64,000 nt of DNA from Nitzschia sp. pyKryTriq1 (taxonomy: Eukaryota; Bacillariophyta; Bacillariophyceae; Bacillariales; Bacillariaceae): positions 3,086,629 to 3,150,628 of the forward strand of contig OY101119.1 in assembly GCA_956465555.1 (NCBI GenBank), in the 5' to 3' direction. How positions within the stretch are numbered: position 1 is the first letter of the stretch; each line of letters opens with the position of its first letter. The position numbers and the translations under genes were made by a program. The notes under the pieces were generated by a model. The model made no database searches. It saw only the letters and a program-made list of their open reading frames with translations, and was not told the origin of the DNA. Below are positions 20,699-31,972 of the stretch, one piece after another.

Positions 20699-22497
20699 CT
20701 AGAGCGATGATGATGGATGATGAGGATCCTCCTGTGGTTGCTCTTCTTCCTCCATGGCTGCTAATGATGGCACTTGCGCACTCATATTGGTCATCATGAT
20801 GCTGGGCCGTTCCAATCCAGTTTCATCATCCAATGGAGAAACAGACGACGACGAGCACTCCTCGGAGTCATGATGGTGCGTGGTATCAGTACTACCTGCT
20901 GGTGTCATAGTACTACTAGTACTATAAGCAGCAGCACCTTCCTCCACCACCAGTGCCGATTGATCCAACGAAGAAGAATGATGATGACAGCGATCGTTTT
21001 CGTCTCGAAAAGATACGCTCATCTCTGCCGTTTTCCGCTCCGATCGTTCGAATCCGTCACAATCCTCTTGATCATCATCTCGGCTGACTGCAGATTCTTC
21101 ACTGTTATTGTTGGATCTCGTCTTATTAATATTTTGGTCGCCCTTGCCCCCGCCATCACCACCATCCATGCCGCCCAGAGCACTCGAATTACTATTTTGC
21201 TTGGAGGATCGACTCCAGTTGGACCGCGATGTCTTATTCACGGCTCCGCCCGATGTCACCCTCGTCGTCGTTCTTCTTCTTCTTCGTCCCGGTCTTGGTT
21301 CTTGACCTTGCAAAACACGCCACACCACAAAAGTAAAATGTAATTGTGGTTCGGCACGTCTCCATCTTTGAATCGATGGATAGGTATAGACACAAAAGTT
21401 CCCAAGGCCTTGTAGAGGATAAAAGAGATAACAGAGATAGACGAGAAGGTACGGTCCCGTACTCGCATACCGTTCCGGATCAATCATTTCTCCCGCAACT
21501 CCTGCCGCCGCTGGCCACACAAAGCTATTGAAATACACGGCCGCATACAAAATCGCTTGCATCTTGACTCTCTTGCTTCGTAAGACCATTGGATCATCAT
21601 CATCATCATTATCACCATCACCATGATTCGAAAAATCATTCTGGTAGGATCGAGCGACTCGAATCCTTTGTCGGACCGTCCGATAGACCAAATAGACGGC
21701 CACAAAGCCCGTCATACTGGCCACCAACAAGAGTAGCATCGATACCCATCCCAAAATGATGGAGTATTCTCCCGTGCATTCCAAGTCGGGATTGTCTTGG
21801 CATCCCCAAGGATAGACGTCCCATTGACAAATCCCAATGAATTCTTTTATAATAAAAAAGAAGAAGAAGCAAGCAAGTAGTATAGTATATAGTATGAACA
21901 CCACGTACCGTTAGAAATCTCATTTTCTTCTGTGGTATAGTAGTAATAGTAGTAGTAGTATTACGTACCTTGAGGATTGAAGCTTTGAGTGACAATACCA
22001 CCCAACCCTGTCGTCAATGGAAATACCAGTACAATCGCGTAGCCCAGTTTTTCGTACCGCTTGGCGATTTGAGCATCGCTACAGCTGTAACGGACGCTGA
22101 AAAGAAAGTACAGACTCAGGAAGCAATTGATAAAGGAAGTGATCATGCCGAGGGAAAAGGTAAGGAATCCAAACGTCTGACACGTCGCATGGTTTCCAAC
22201 GGCCCAGAAGGCTCCCGGAGTTCCTTCCGGCACCAACCAGACATTCAACAGCAACGATAGACTCATGCAAAAATCCGATAAACTCAGTGTGAAGAGCAGT
22301 CGACGCAGGACGTCGTTCTTGTTATTGTTATTGCGCCGACGCGTCATGTACATGATCCCAGTAGAGGCGATCATGCTCAACACGGGCGTTATGGACATGG
22401 TCACCATTAACGCTCCATATTGGCCCTTGGAGCGAAGATACTCGACCGGATACCAGGATGAGGATGAGGATGAGGATGAGGACGAGGAGGACTCCAT
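20699..22497 (-). CDS. Seven-transmembrane GPCR-like receptor
   Basis: Exons 22497-21969 and 21843-20699 join in phase 1 across a 125-bp GT-AG intron (557 residues). Start: ATG at 22497, before a poly-Ser stretch. Seven hydrophobic helices are visible: LMVTMSITPVLSMIAS, LLFTLSLSDFCMSLSLLL, FLTFSLGMITSFINCFLSLY, LGYAIVLVFPLTTGLGG, IILGWVSMLLLLVASMTG, AILYAAVYFNSFVWPAAA and LVYLCYLFYPLQGLGNFCVY. The last, with LQGLGNFCVYTYP, resembles helix 7 of cAMP-receptor-like and GPR1-like GPCRs. The long cytoplasmic tail is S/N/D-rich. Expected place: plasma membrane; ligand unknown. A 21-nt alternative exon within the intron is discussed in the findings. The gene is convergent with the RuvX-like gene, with a 195-bp gap. 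Confidence 0.75.
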
Positions 22498-23555
22498 AAT
22501 AATAATAATAATGTACTGCTGACTTGACTGGTTCTGCCTCTCTAACAGAGTACTGCCGGTATTCGTAGGAGGTCCACTACCAAGAGCTGGGTCGAACAAA
22601 GTCAGAATGCAGTAGTATATCAGTCAGTTTTAAATTGTTGTATACGAGTAGATTGGAATGCTCTATTCTTAGCTGGAGACCGCATCAAACAGAGAAAGTG
22701 GAATGCCATCTAATATGGCATCAGGATGCGATGGGGCGGGCTGCGGGGCGGCGGCAGAAGCATAATAATAATGCAGAAAGAGATGGTATGCGGCGGGGGG
22801 CGGGGGCGGTTCCGGTAGAAGAAGAGAACAATAGCGAAAGATAGCGAGAGAAGATGAGAGACGAAGAAGAATCATCGTATCATCATCGTCATTACTTATG
22901 AATAAAAAATGGCTTCTGGTAGTGTGCTTCCGGGTACTTAGGGGACAAGGAATGACAACAAGCTGATACTTTAAGAGGCATATATGTATCAATACCGCTT
23001 CTCTATCCACTAAGTAATAGACTATCCTCATCTACTGTCCTGTACTCGCTCGAACAGTACACTATGCTGTACCGACCGTCCCCGTACCAACTGTACGCAC
23101 CGGTCGGTACGTTATGTATCTTTCGGACCTTCAGGTTTGCGATGCTGACGTATGTAGAATTGACACCGCCGCCGTGCGTGCCACCTGTTCAAAGCTCGTC
23201 AAGCAAGAAGTCGTGACAGCTGCATCATCGGCCCACTGACCACGGCGCACGCACAGACACAGACAGTCGAAGGTTGTCGAACCAGGTCGAACAACGCGAA
23301 CAAGCCCATGCCAAATCGTGTCGATACACGCACGTCTGGTGAGACGCACGCACGTTTCCAGCAGGAAGAATCAAAGAATCATCATCATCATCATCAATCA
23401 TCGCATCGAAGTCTTCCAGACGCGCGCAAGTTGAAAGTGCTGAGCAGAAAGCAAAAAAAGAAAGGTCTCACAAAATTATTCTCTCAACATTACGATATAA
23501 CAAACTCAACGTAAAAGGAAAGTCAAATCGTCATCAAGAAAGCAGCACCAGAATC
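22498..23555. other. Intergenic between divergent genes
   Basis: No gene is supported. A G-rich patch (about 22725-22815) and a CATCATCATCATCAT run (about 23380) are present. It should hold the promoters of the receptor-like gene and of the gene at 23556. Confidence 0.45.
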
Positions 23556-24392
23556 ATGAAGCTCCAATTGCACAGCAGCTTTGCTTCCAACAACAATCCG
23601 ACCCAAGGGTCGTCCGAAGACGAGTCGTCGTCGTCACCATCGTTGGCCCGTGCTAGTAGTACTGCTGCCAACAATATTGATTGGTGGTCTCACAACGCTC
23701 GACATGCTTGCCGTTATTACAATCAACAACGTCAGGAACAGCTCGACCAGGCCCACAAGGTGGCCGATGTCATTGGAAAACGCAACTTTGAAAATCGTAT
23801 TTCCACTAATGGCACCCACAACGGGATCCTTCCTTACGGCGCCGGGTACGGTTTCTTGATTGGTGGTGCCGCTCTAGTGGCAGTGAGTATTCCGGCCATG
23901 ATGTTGTCAAGGCCCTTGAGCCACCTGGTGGGCCGACATGCGGCCCGTGTCAGCATGAGAATTGTTTCGGTAGTTGCCGCTGGAACTGTCGCCACTCGAT
24001 ACATATCTCGCTACCAGACCTTGGAGGATTTGAAAGTCATGGGGACCTATCTCTCGCCCACCGAGGCCAGTCCGAGCGCTGACGCTATCAGTCAACATCC
24101 GATCATTCAAGAGGCAATCAAGAAACGCCATCAACAGCAACAGCAACAAGTCCAGCACGACGGTGGTAGTCTCTCCCACCAGTCCATCATGTTGGATAGT
24201 TGGAAGTCCAGCAAAAGTGCCAATCACAATCATTGGTTGCGTCCGTCCATGGAACACCAGATCTTGACCGAATATGAGAATGTCTTGGTGCACTGTGAAG
24301 AACGAAGTCTGGTCCTCGCAGCGAGCCACGAAAAGAGTCAAGTTGTTCTTGGTGGACACCAGATGGTGAGGAAGAACAAAAAGAGCTGGTAG
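23556..24392 (+). CDS. Unrecognised protein with two membrane segments
   Basis: A 278-residue intronless protein. After an S/N-rich N-terminus, residues about 92-112 (YGAGYGFLIGGAALVAVSIP) and 130-148 (MRIVSVVAAGTVATRY) are hydrophobic enough to span a membrane, separated by a short basic loop (RPLSHLVGRHAARVS). The C-terminal half is hydrophilic with a Q run and a basic end (MVRKNKKSW). No signal peptide precedes the first segment, and a Gly-rich pair of helices with a basic loop would suit an organelle membrane; this is inference. No family is recognised. It ends 190 bp from the convergent triple-HSF gene. Confidence 0.6.
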   Translation: MKLQLHSSFASNNNPTQGSSEDESSSSPSLARASSTAANNIDWWSHNARHACRYYNQQRQEQLDQAHKVADVIGKRNFENRISTNGTHNGILPYGAGYGFLIGGAALVAVSIPAMMLSRPLSHLVGRHAARVSMRIVSVVAAGTVATRYISRYQTLEDLKVMGTYLSPTEASPSADAISQHPIIQEAIKKRHQQQQQQVQHDGGSLSHQSIMLDSWKSSKSANHNHWLRPSMEHQILTEYENVLVHCEERSLVLAASHEKSQVVLGGHQMVRKNKKSW

Positions 24393-24582
24393 AGTACTAG
24401 ATCATCCCCACCGATGATAGTGATGGTGTCGTGATAATATTTCTTGTTGGCCCCTCGCAGAAAGAAATGTTGCATGTTGCACGATCGATCGATAAAATAG
24501 TCGAGACGCCACCGCTCTCGAGCAGATGGCAACAGATATATTCTTTTGTAATTCTTCGGAAGTCGGCGTATGAATAATCCTG

Positions 24583-27500
24583 TTATTTCCACTGAAACCC
24601 AATACTGTCCAGAGCCTGGATTTTTTCCTGGGTCATGCGGCCGCAGTAGATACCTTTGCCATTGTAGAATCGCCTGTACTCCTCGCGTTGGTCCTCGACC
24701 CATATGGCGAGTCGGGAATAGTCGGTGATGGGATTGGCTATTCCGCCGTTCCGATGAAACTCTTCGAGTTCGCTCCATCGTTCCATCCAGAATTTATCAT
24801 GCTCTTCTAGAGTTTCCTCGTCGGCATCAGCTCTTTTTTGGCGCTTGATGGCGCTTCTAGTGTTGGTGTTCGTGCTGCTTTCTAGAGTTTCTTCTTCAGT
24901 ATCAATTCGTTTGTGGCGCTTTCTGGTGCTAGTAGTGTCGGTGTTCGTGCTGCTGCTGGTGACGGACACATCGGGGACCTGCTGCTCGTGCGAGTCGGCA
25001 ACGGCAGCAGGCGATGCTGGTAGTAAAGCAGCAGGAGAGGACGATTCGTCTTCGTCTTCGTCGACTTCTTCTTCTTCTTCTTCCCAAATCATCCCCGCGT
25101 CATCAAGTAGTCGAAATCGTGCGTCACTCAAGCACTGGGTCTGGTGCAAAACGCGCTGCTCTTGGAGCCACTTGGCAAGGCTGGGGGTTATAGTACAAGT
25201 TTCGTCAGGAGACAAGTGATCAAACAGTTGGGCCTTGAACACGAGGAGCTCTCGGTATCGTTTCTCCCAGCATGTGCCTTCCGGGTCCAATTCTAGCCCT
25301 GCTACGTCCTCAAGCAATAGAATCTTTTCCTCGGACAAAGTATCCAACTGGTACTTTTCTCGTTCCGTCGCAATAAAAGTCTCTAGTTCCGAAGAACAAG
25401 AAGGAGGTAGCCTTGTGATCTTTCCAGCACCAAGGTTCATGTATTTCCTCACAGCGAGCAGCGCTTCAAATTGTTCTATCCAGAATTCGCTGGGGCGCTC
25501 CCAAACAAACCCGGCTTCCTCGAGCATCTGGATGCGGTTCTCGGGTAAAAGATTCTTCTTGTACGAGGCTTGTTGATCGCTGACCCAAATCCCAAGGGCC
25601 AGATTAAGTGGGTAGGGACAGGGAACGAGACAGTGGCCATGTATAGATCGAAAGGCAAGGAGCTCTTGGAATCGTTCATCGCTCCATGGGGAGCAGACGC
25701 TGTGGTCTGTGAGGGCGGGGACAACTCGTTTTTCATGATGATGATCATGATCATTGCTAGACGACGAATTCTCGTGAATGAACTTTCGTTTGTTCGCGGG
25801 CTTTGCCGTCGTCTCTCCACCACCATCAACAACAACCACCGCATGGCTACTCGAAACGTCAGCTACTGGCGCTGCTGCTGCTGCTGCTGCTACCACGACT
25901 GAGGATGAGGCTGGAAATTTCTTCTTTTGCTGCTGTGGCGCCTCATCATGATGATGATCATCTGCTGGCGACGGTGATTCTGCTGCTGCTGAAGCGGCAG
26001 TTGGGGTCATCATGATTCCTCGATCCCAAGCCTTTTCTTCTTGCTGTCCGCTTTCTTCTTGTTTTCTATTTTCGAGTCGTCCTCGTCGTAGTGCTGGTAG
26101 TGGTGGTTCGAAAGCTGCCCGTAGTTCTTGTTGTTGTTTCGCGTGAGGCAGTTCAACAACTGCCCGAGAATGTCGCATCTTGTTGATCCGGATGCTACGC
26201 AGTCTGTTCACATCCAGCGGTCCATCTCGGGTGAAATGCTTGTGAAAGTAGACCCCCTTCCCTTTCGCACCGATTTGGTAAAAATCCCAAATATGGACTG
26301 TAGGTAGTAATTTTTTCAACAAGTAGTAGGAGTGGTATTATGGTGGTGGCGGTACCAACAAGAACAGCGAAAACAACGACAATGGACGAGTGAGTGAGTA
26401 TCATCGAACAAATACCACGCAATATGGTGGTGATGGTGGTGGTGGTGGTGGTGGTGTATGGTGGTCCACCAACAGCAAGAATCCGCCAACCGTGCAGTAC
26501 TCTTACTTACGTTGCCTTTGAAACGACGAGTACTTGCTCGTCCGACTGAAATACTTTGGAAGGAAGGTCTCGGCAAAGACTTTGCGGTTGTGTATTTTGA
26601 ACGCTTTGCCATTTGGAAGCCAGGAGATGACACTTTCTACCAGTCGTCCGTCCACGACCCCTTTTTCGCGGCTACAATCTTTCAGCATTTTGTGAAGTAT
26701 AACCGGAAACAACAATCTGTGCTGCTGCTGATGATGATCATCGTCATCATCCAGTTGTTGCTGTTGACGCTCCTCCTCCTCCTCCGCGTATTGTTGTTGT
26801 TGCTGCTGTTGCGTATCTTCTCCTTCTTGTTCTTCTTGCCGCCGCTGCTGCTGAACAGCAGTGGCAAGAACAAGTCGCCGACGTTCTTGTTCCTGCGTCT
26901 TGGTATGAAAACGGACGCGATGCAGTTTTTCACAATCCAACGGTTCATCTCGGGTAAAATGCTTGCGAACGTAGGCGTCCTTTCCGGTACGATAAAAGTC
27001 CCAAAGATTGACTTGTTTGTTTGTTTATTTATTTGGAAGAAGAAGACGAAGAAAAAGAAGAACAAGTGGAGCGTGTGGGTGGTAGTAGTATAAGTGGTTG
27101 GTACCAAGAACAAGAAGCAACAAAAAGAATGGAGGAGTGAGTACAGTAGTTGTAGTAGTATATCGAAATATACCAGTAGTATGCTGCTGCTGGCGGTGAT
27201 GTTGTTTTTGTGTTCTTGTTGTTTGTACTGCTGCTGCTGCTGCTGCTGCACTGCTGTACTTACGTTGTTTTTGAAACGACCTGTACTTGCGCAGTTTGAA
27301 ATACTTTGGAAGGAAGGTCTCGGCAAAGACTTTGCGGTTGTGTATTTTGAACGCTTTGCCATTTGGAAGCCAGGAGATGACACTTTCTACCAGTCGTCCG
27401 TCCACGACCCCTTTTTCGCGGCTACAATCTTTCAGCATTTTGTGAAGTATAACCGGAAACAACAATCTGTGCTGCTGCTGATGATGATCATCATCATCAT

Positions 27501-28773
27501 CCAATTGTTGCTGTTGACGCTCCTCCTCCTCCTCCGCGTATTGTTGTTGCTGCTGCTGTTGCGCATCTTCTCCTTCTTGTTCTTCTTGCCGCCGCTGCTG
27601 CTGAACAGCAGTGGCAAGAACAAGTCGCCGACGTTCTTGTTCCTGCTTCTTGGCATGAAAACGGACGCGATGCAGTTTTTCACAATCCAACGGTTCATCT
27701 CGGGTAAAATGCTTGCGAACGTAGGCGTCCTTTCTGGTACGATCAAAGTCCCAAAGATTGACTTGTTTGTTTGTTTGTTTGTTTGTTTGTTAATTTGGAA
27801 GAAGAAGACGAAGAAAAAGACGAACAAGTGGAGCGTGTGGGTGGTAGTAGTATAAGTGGTTGGTACCAAGAATAAGAAGCAACAAAAAGAATGGAGGAGT
27901 GAGTACAGTAGTAGTAGTAGTAGTATATCGAAATATACCAGTAGTATGCTGCTGCTGGCGGTGATGTTGTTTTTGTATTCTTGTTGTTTGTACTGCTGCT
28001 GCTGCTGCACTGCTGTACTTACGTTGTTTTTGAAACGACCTGTACTTGCGCAGTTTGAAATACTTTGGAAGGAAGGTCTCGGCAAAGACTTTGCGGTTGT
28101 GTATTTGGAACGCTTTGCCATCGGGAAGCCAAGAGACGACGACATCTGCTTTTTGTTCGTCGCTGCTACTAGTAGTACTACAATCTTTCAGCATGTGATA
28201 CAGTTTAAACGGAAACAAAGAAGAAGCATCACACCACCTCCTAGTACTCGCTACGGCAGCTGCTTGTACTAATGGTGGTCGTAGCGGTGGTGATGCTGCT
28301 CGAGGACGAGCTGGTGCTGCTGCTGGTGGTGGTGGTGGTACTGGTGCTTGTGAAAGCAACAACTTTTCCCTTCTCAATACTACGAAGAAATCATCATCCT
28401 GGAATGGCGGAGGAAGAATGAAGGGGGCGGAGGAAGAAGGCGGAGGAACAACCACCGCGGCCGTGGAAAAAGACGTTCTTGTTCTTGCCAGTATATCTTG
28501 CTGATGCTGCTGCTGGAACTGCTGCTGGAACAAGAACTGATGAGGACGGTATTGTTCTCGTCTGAGGATTTTGTTGTTGTTTATGGTGTTGTTCTGTTGC
28601 TGCAGCAGCTGCAGCTGTTGCAGCCGTTGCAGCTGCTGATTCGCCATACTAGTACGATGAGTAGTACTACTCGTTGTAGCCCGCCGGAGCTGCTCCTCTT
28701 CCTGCTGCTGCTGCTGCTGCTGCTGGTGGTGCTCTTCTTGCGTTCGTTTGTTTCTCGACCACCCCATCAACAT
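24583..28773 (-). CDS. HSF with three tandem DNA-binding domains and four helicase-associated domains
   Basis: Four exons, 28773-28023, 27761-27264, 27011-26511 and 26297-24583, join through GT-AG introns of 261, 252 and 213 bp, all phase 1, giving 1154 residues without a stop. Each exon junction lies inside an HSF DNA-binding domain, after the SFQ(K/R)Q helix, and rebuilds SFQxQL(N/H)(L/I)WDF. Three complete domains result (about 187-284, 352-450, 518-620), with linkers of about 67 residues rich in Q, E and D. Exon 4 adds four helicase-associated-type repeats (about 786-850, 855-920, 926-988, 1086-1154; GFVWE and GFQWK endings) and basic NLS-like clusters (RKRHKR, IKRQKR). A nuclear transcription factor is expected. 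Exons 2 and 3 are near-identical and symmetrical, so skipping them keeps the frame. Confidence 0.85.
26550..28130 (-). repeat. Tandem duplication of about 750 bp carrying an HSF exon plus intron
   Basis: Sequence from exon 3 through intron 2 recurs with an offset of 750-759 bp as exon 2 through intron 1, and the end of exon 1 repeats the same domain half again. The two main units differ by few substitutions and by small changes in CTG and TTTG microsatellites, in the introns as well as in the exons. That points to a recent duplication or to gene conversion. The shared exon ends carry GTAAGTACAGCAG donors and AACAAG acceptors. Confidence 0.85.
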
Positions 28774-29816
28774 GATGAAGATGCTACTATAGACTTTATG
28801 TACTAACTGCGTATGCTTTATTAGGAAAACACCACAAGAGAGTTGTCGTTACGTTGTCGTTTTTGCCGCCGCCAACTTTTGGTTCCATCATCATCATGCA
28901 TTGCGATGATCATGTTTGTGCGGGAGGAGCCTTTTACTCCATTCGCTCTTCCATTAATGATTGCGCGGGAGGAGCATTTTACTCTGTTCTGTATGGTATA
29001 CCGGTACCGGTATTAGTTGATCGCTCTTTAGTGGTCGATCGATCGAGCGAGATGATGATAACACGGATAGAACTTCACATTATTTTGCGACCTCTCGATC
29101 TGCTGGACCTCGAGCGAGTACAATTTTCACAGGTTACGTAGAATAGACATTTTATCTCTTTCCAGAGAATCGTGGAGCGAAAGAGAATCGTCATGTACAG
29201 TATTATGCCACAGGTCAATTAATCCTTAAATAGTTATGGTAGACTTCCACGTAAATCTTCCTCCGCCAGTTGGGTCGTACCGGCAGGCGGTACTTGTCAG
29301 GCAGGCGGTTCCGGCAAGAAGATTTCCGGTACTTGTACCATAAGCCTGATTGCTGGCACGGTCGCGTAGCGTTATCGTGCGTTGTCGCCGGGCCGGCCAC
29401 ACGCCAATACCGGTTTGCTTGTGGTACTGTGGTAGGTTCTGCATGCATGCGATGCATGTGCGCGTGGTGGGGGTGGACCAGAATCATCGGAATTCTGGTC
29501 CGTACGTTTACGGCGCACCAGAACGGAATTCTACCGGTACTGTACCTGGTACCGTATGTAGTACGTACGCACCGGAATATTCTACCGGTACGACGACGAC
29601 TCATGTGACCACAACTATCTGCGGAATAGCTCTTGTGAAGAATATATCATGAGTACATCAATTTTCGTGAAACTTGAAAGTCTCTTTTCTTCATCCTTTG
29701 GCACATGTCGTTGCTACAGTACTGCTTTCATTCCTACTACTACTACTACCACCACTACTACTACTAGAAGTAGAAGTAGGAGTAGAGTAGAGTAGTAGTA
29801 TTTGATTCTTCCTCCC
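28774..29816. other. Divergent intergenic region (HSF / SWEET)
   Basis: No gene is supported. It should hold both promoters. A GCGGGAGGAGC-(C/A)TTTTACTC phrase is repeated (28919 and 28968), and TACCGGTACCGGTA lies near 28998. CTACTACTA and GTAGAGTAG runs precede the SWEET start. Confidence 0.45.
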
Positions 29817-30814
29817 ATGTTGTCCACATCGGAAGAAGAAGCAGAAGAATGGACGGCCAGCAGCATCTTTTTTCATTTAGTATGCCCCGCCATGGGTTGC
29901 TTGTTGGCGACGGCCATGTTTGCGGCACCGATTGCCGATCTTCGGCTCGCGTTGCTGCATCAATCCTTGGGCGAAGATTTGAATCCCCGACCGTGGGCCG
30001 TCATGACGGGGAATTGTTTGGGATGGTGTGCGTACGCGTATTATATCCATGATCCATTCATACTGGCCTCCAACATACCCGGCTTGATTCTCAGCATGTG
30101 GTTGAATGCCGGGGCTGCCAAGTTGCAATACAAACAAATGACTACTACTACTGCAAGTACTACTACAAGTACTAGTACTACTACTACAAGCAGTAGAACG
30201 GCTGATCCATCATCAGCTCTGGGACATCGACCAATACCCTTGCTCCATATCCAAAACGATCCCGAGGATTATGCTGGTGGTGATTATGATTATAATTATG
30301 ATGATGATGATTACACAAATCATAATGATATTGATGGCAATGGAGACGGTGATGCTCAACAACACCAACCACAACCACAACAACAGCAAGTATATTACAA
30401 TGTTCAGCCGCAGGCGCCGTCGCCTCCTCCTCCCATCTTTACACCTCAAGAAATATTGTGGTTACGAGTCTTGATCATGTGGAGTATCACGTTGGTATGG
30501 GTCGGCTGGATTTCTCCGTATCCATCCAACGAGTATGCGGCATCGACGATAGGATGGCTCGTCAATTTGAATTTGATCTTTTTCTATGCCGCTCCGTTGC
30601 AAACCATACAGGAGGTTTTACGCAACCAACATTCCAATTCGATCCATCGACCGTCCATGTTCATGGCGTGTGGTAATGCGACCTTTTGGTTATTGTATGG
30701 TATTGCCTTGTGGGATCCGGTCTTGATGGTACCGAATAGTATTGGATTGACATTGGCAATGTCTCAAGTATTACTCTGTATTATCTATCCCAAGAAGAAC
30801 CATCAGCAAACAGC

Positions 30815-30846
<32 letters not shown>

Positions 30847-31040
30847 GAAGAATCATACGACACGACCACCGACAGCACCAAGCTTCTTCTCCCGCAGTGG
30901 TGGTGGTGGTGGACGACAACGACGACAACGACGACATTTCCATGACCAATCTTTTTCGCTCGTCTCCTCATACTCCTCCGGATGGACTCTTTCGGGATTT
31001 GCAAATGATGCCTACTAATACGACAAATCAAAAACAATAA
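29817..31040 (+). CDS. SWEET-type sugar transporter
   Basis: A 407-residue frame from ATG 29817. The first MtN3/saliva repeat lies in residues about 15-105 (FHLVCPAMGCLLATAMFAAP, VMTGNCLGWCAYAYYIHDPF, NIPGLILSMWL). The second lies at about 215-325 (WLRVLIMWSITLVWVGW, NLIFFYAAPLQTIQEVL, NATFWLLYGIALWDP, NSIGLTLAMSQVLLCIIY). The paired PxQ/APL and N-x-P/S motifs are those of SWEETs, which carry sugars down their gradient across plasma or internal membranes as a seven-helix (3+1+3) protein. The central linker is unusually long (about 110 residues) and full of T, D, N and Q runs. The C-terminal tail is cytosolic and low in complexity. Substrate unknown. Confidence 0.8.
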
Positions 31041-31073
31041 CATCATCAACAACAACAACAACAGCAACAACAA

Positions 31074-31132
<59 letters not shown>

Positions 31133-31972
31133 ACAACAATAACATCCACAATATGCTTCGATGGATGTTGATGCCGACGACGATGATGATGATGATGATG
31201 GTGATTGAGTATGAGTATGAGGATGAGTATGAGGATGGTTTTTGGATCATAGACCACAGTCTTCCTTTTGCTTGGATGATGATGAGCGTGATGATGAATA
31301 TTATCCTCCTATTCATAGCTTTATCTTCGGCTGATATATATCATCATCATTCGAATCAGCAGAGCAGGGTCCAACAACAAAAGGAGAATCTTACCGAGCG
31401 GGCTACTTTTGCACTACTACTAGAATGATATCATGATCATGATCATGATGGTTTTGGAGAACCAACTACTACGTAATACTATTATTGTCGGATTCTTCTT
31501 GCTACTACAGTATCATCATTCAAAACCGGTAGTATTAGACTAGTAGTACTCGTTGCCATTGCCGTTGCTGCCGTTGCCAGCAAAGCCCCCGTAGTTCTAG
31601 CTAGCTTGTACCGTCGACTAGTAGTAGTACTACAACAAGGAAACAGTCTATCTAAAACTAATAAAGTATTAGTAAACAATGGACAAGACCCGCAATATAA
31701 AGTATACACTGATGGATAAAAACTTGATTTGATTTCACTTTACAATAAATAATATGTAGTAGTAGTAGTGGCGGCGGCAGCAGCAGCAACGGCAGCACCA
31801 TTGATGTTGGCTGGCACAAATCACCATCAGATAGACAAAAGCAATTACAGTAGTACGTAGTAGGACATGGATCACAACTAGTGGGAAGAAGAAGGGGCAT
31901 CCAAGAAGAATATCATTCATTCATTCAGTCATTCATTCAATTTCAATGACGATGATTGTTCCCTTGATAATA
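31041..31972. other. Intergenic with a long CAA/CAG tract
   Basis: Bases 31040-31140 are almost pure CAA/CAG triplets. GAT runs lie at 31180-31200 and GATCAT repeats near 31430. The apparent reading frames here are homopolymeric and I do not accept them. A CATTCATTCATTCA run lies near 31915-31937. Confidence 0.6.

Noticed and set aside
27094-27855. Leu-rich + strand frames of about 250 codons over the HSF exons
   Set aside because: They are the antisense of Q/D/E-rich exons, give poly-Leu/Ile strings, and are duplicated only because the HSF exons are duplicated.
26262-28023. Three separate small HSF genes instead of one
   Set aside because: Exons 2 and 3 have no ATG before their domain halves, each begins with the second half of a domain and ends with the first half of the next, and all phases match, so one gene is the simplest reading.
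30771-31316. Poly-Leu - strand frame of 181 codons at the end of the SWEET gene
   Set aside because: It is the translation of a CAA/CAG microsatellite and the antisense of the SWEET tail.
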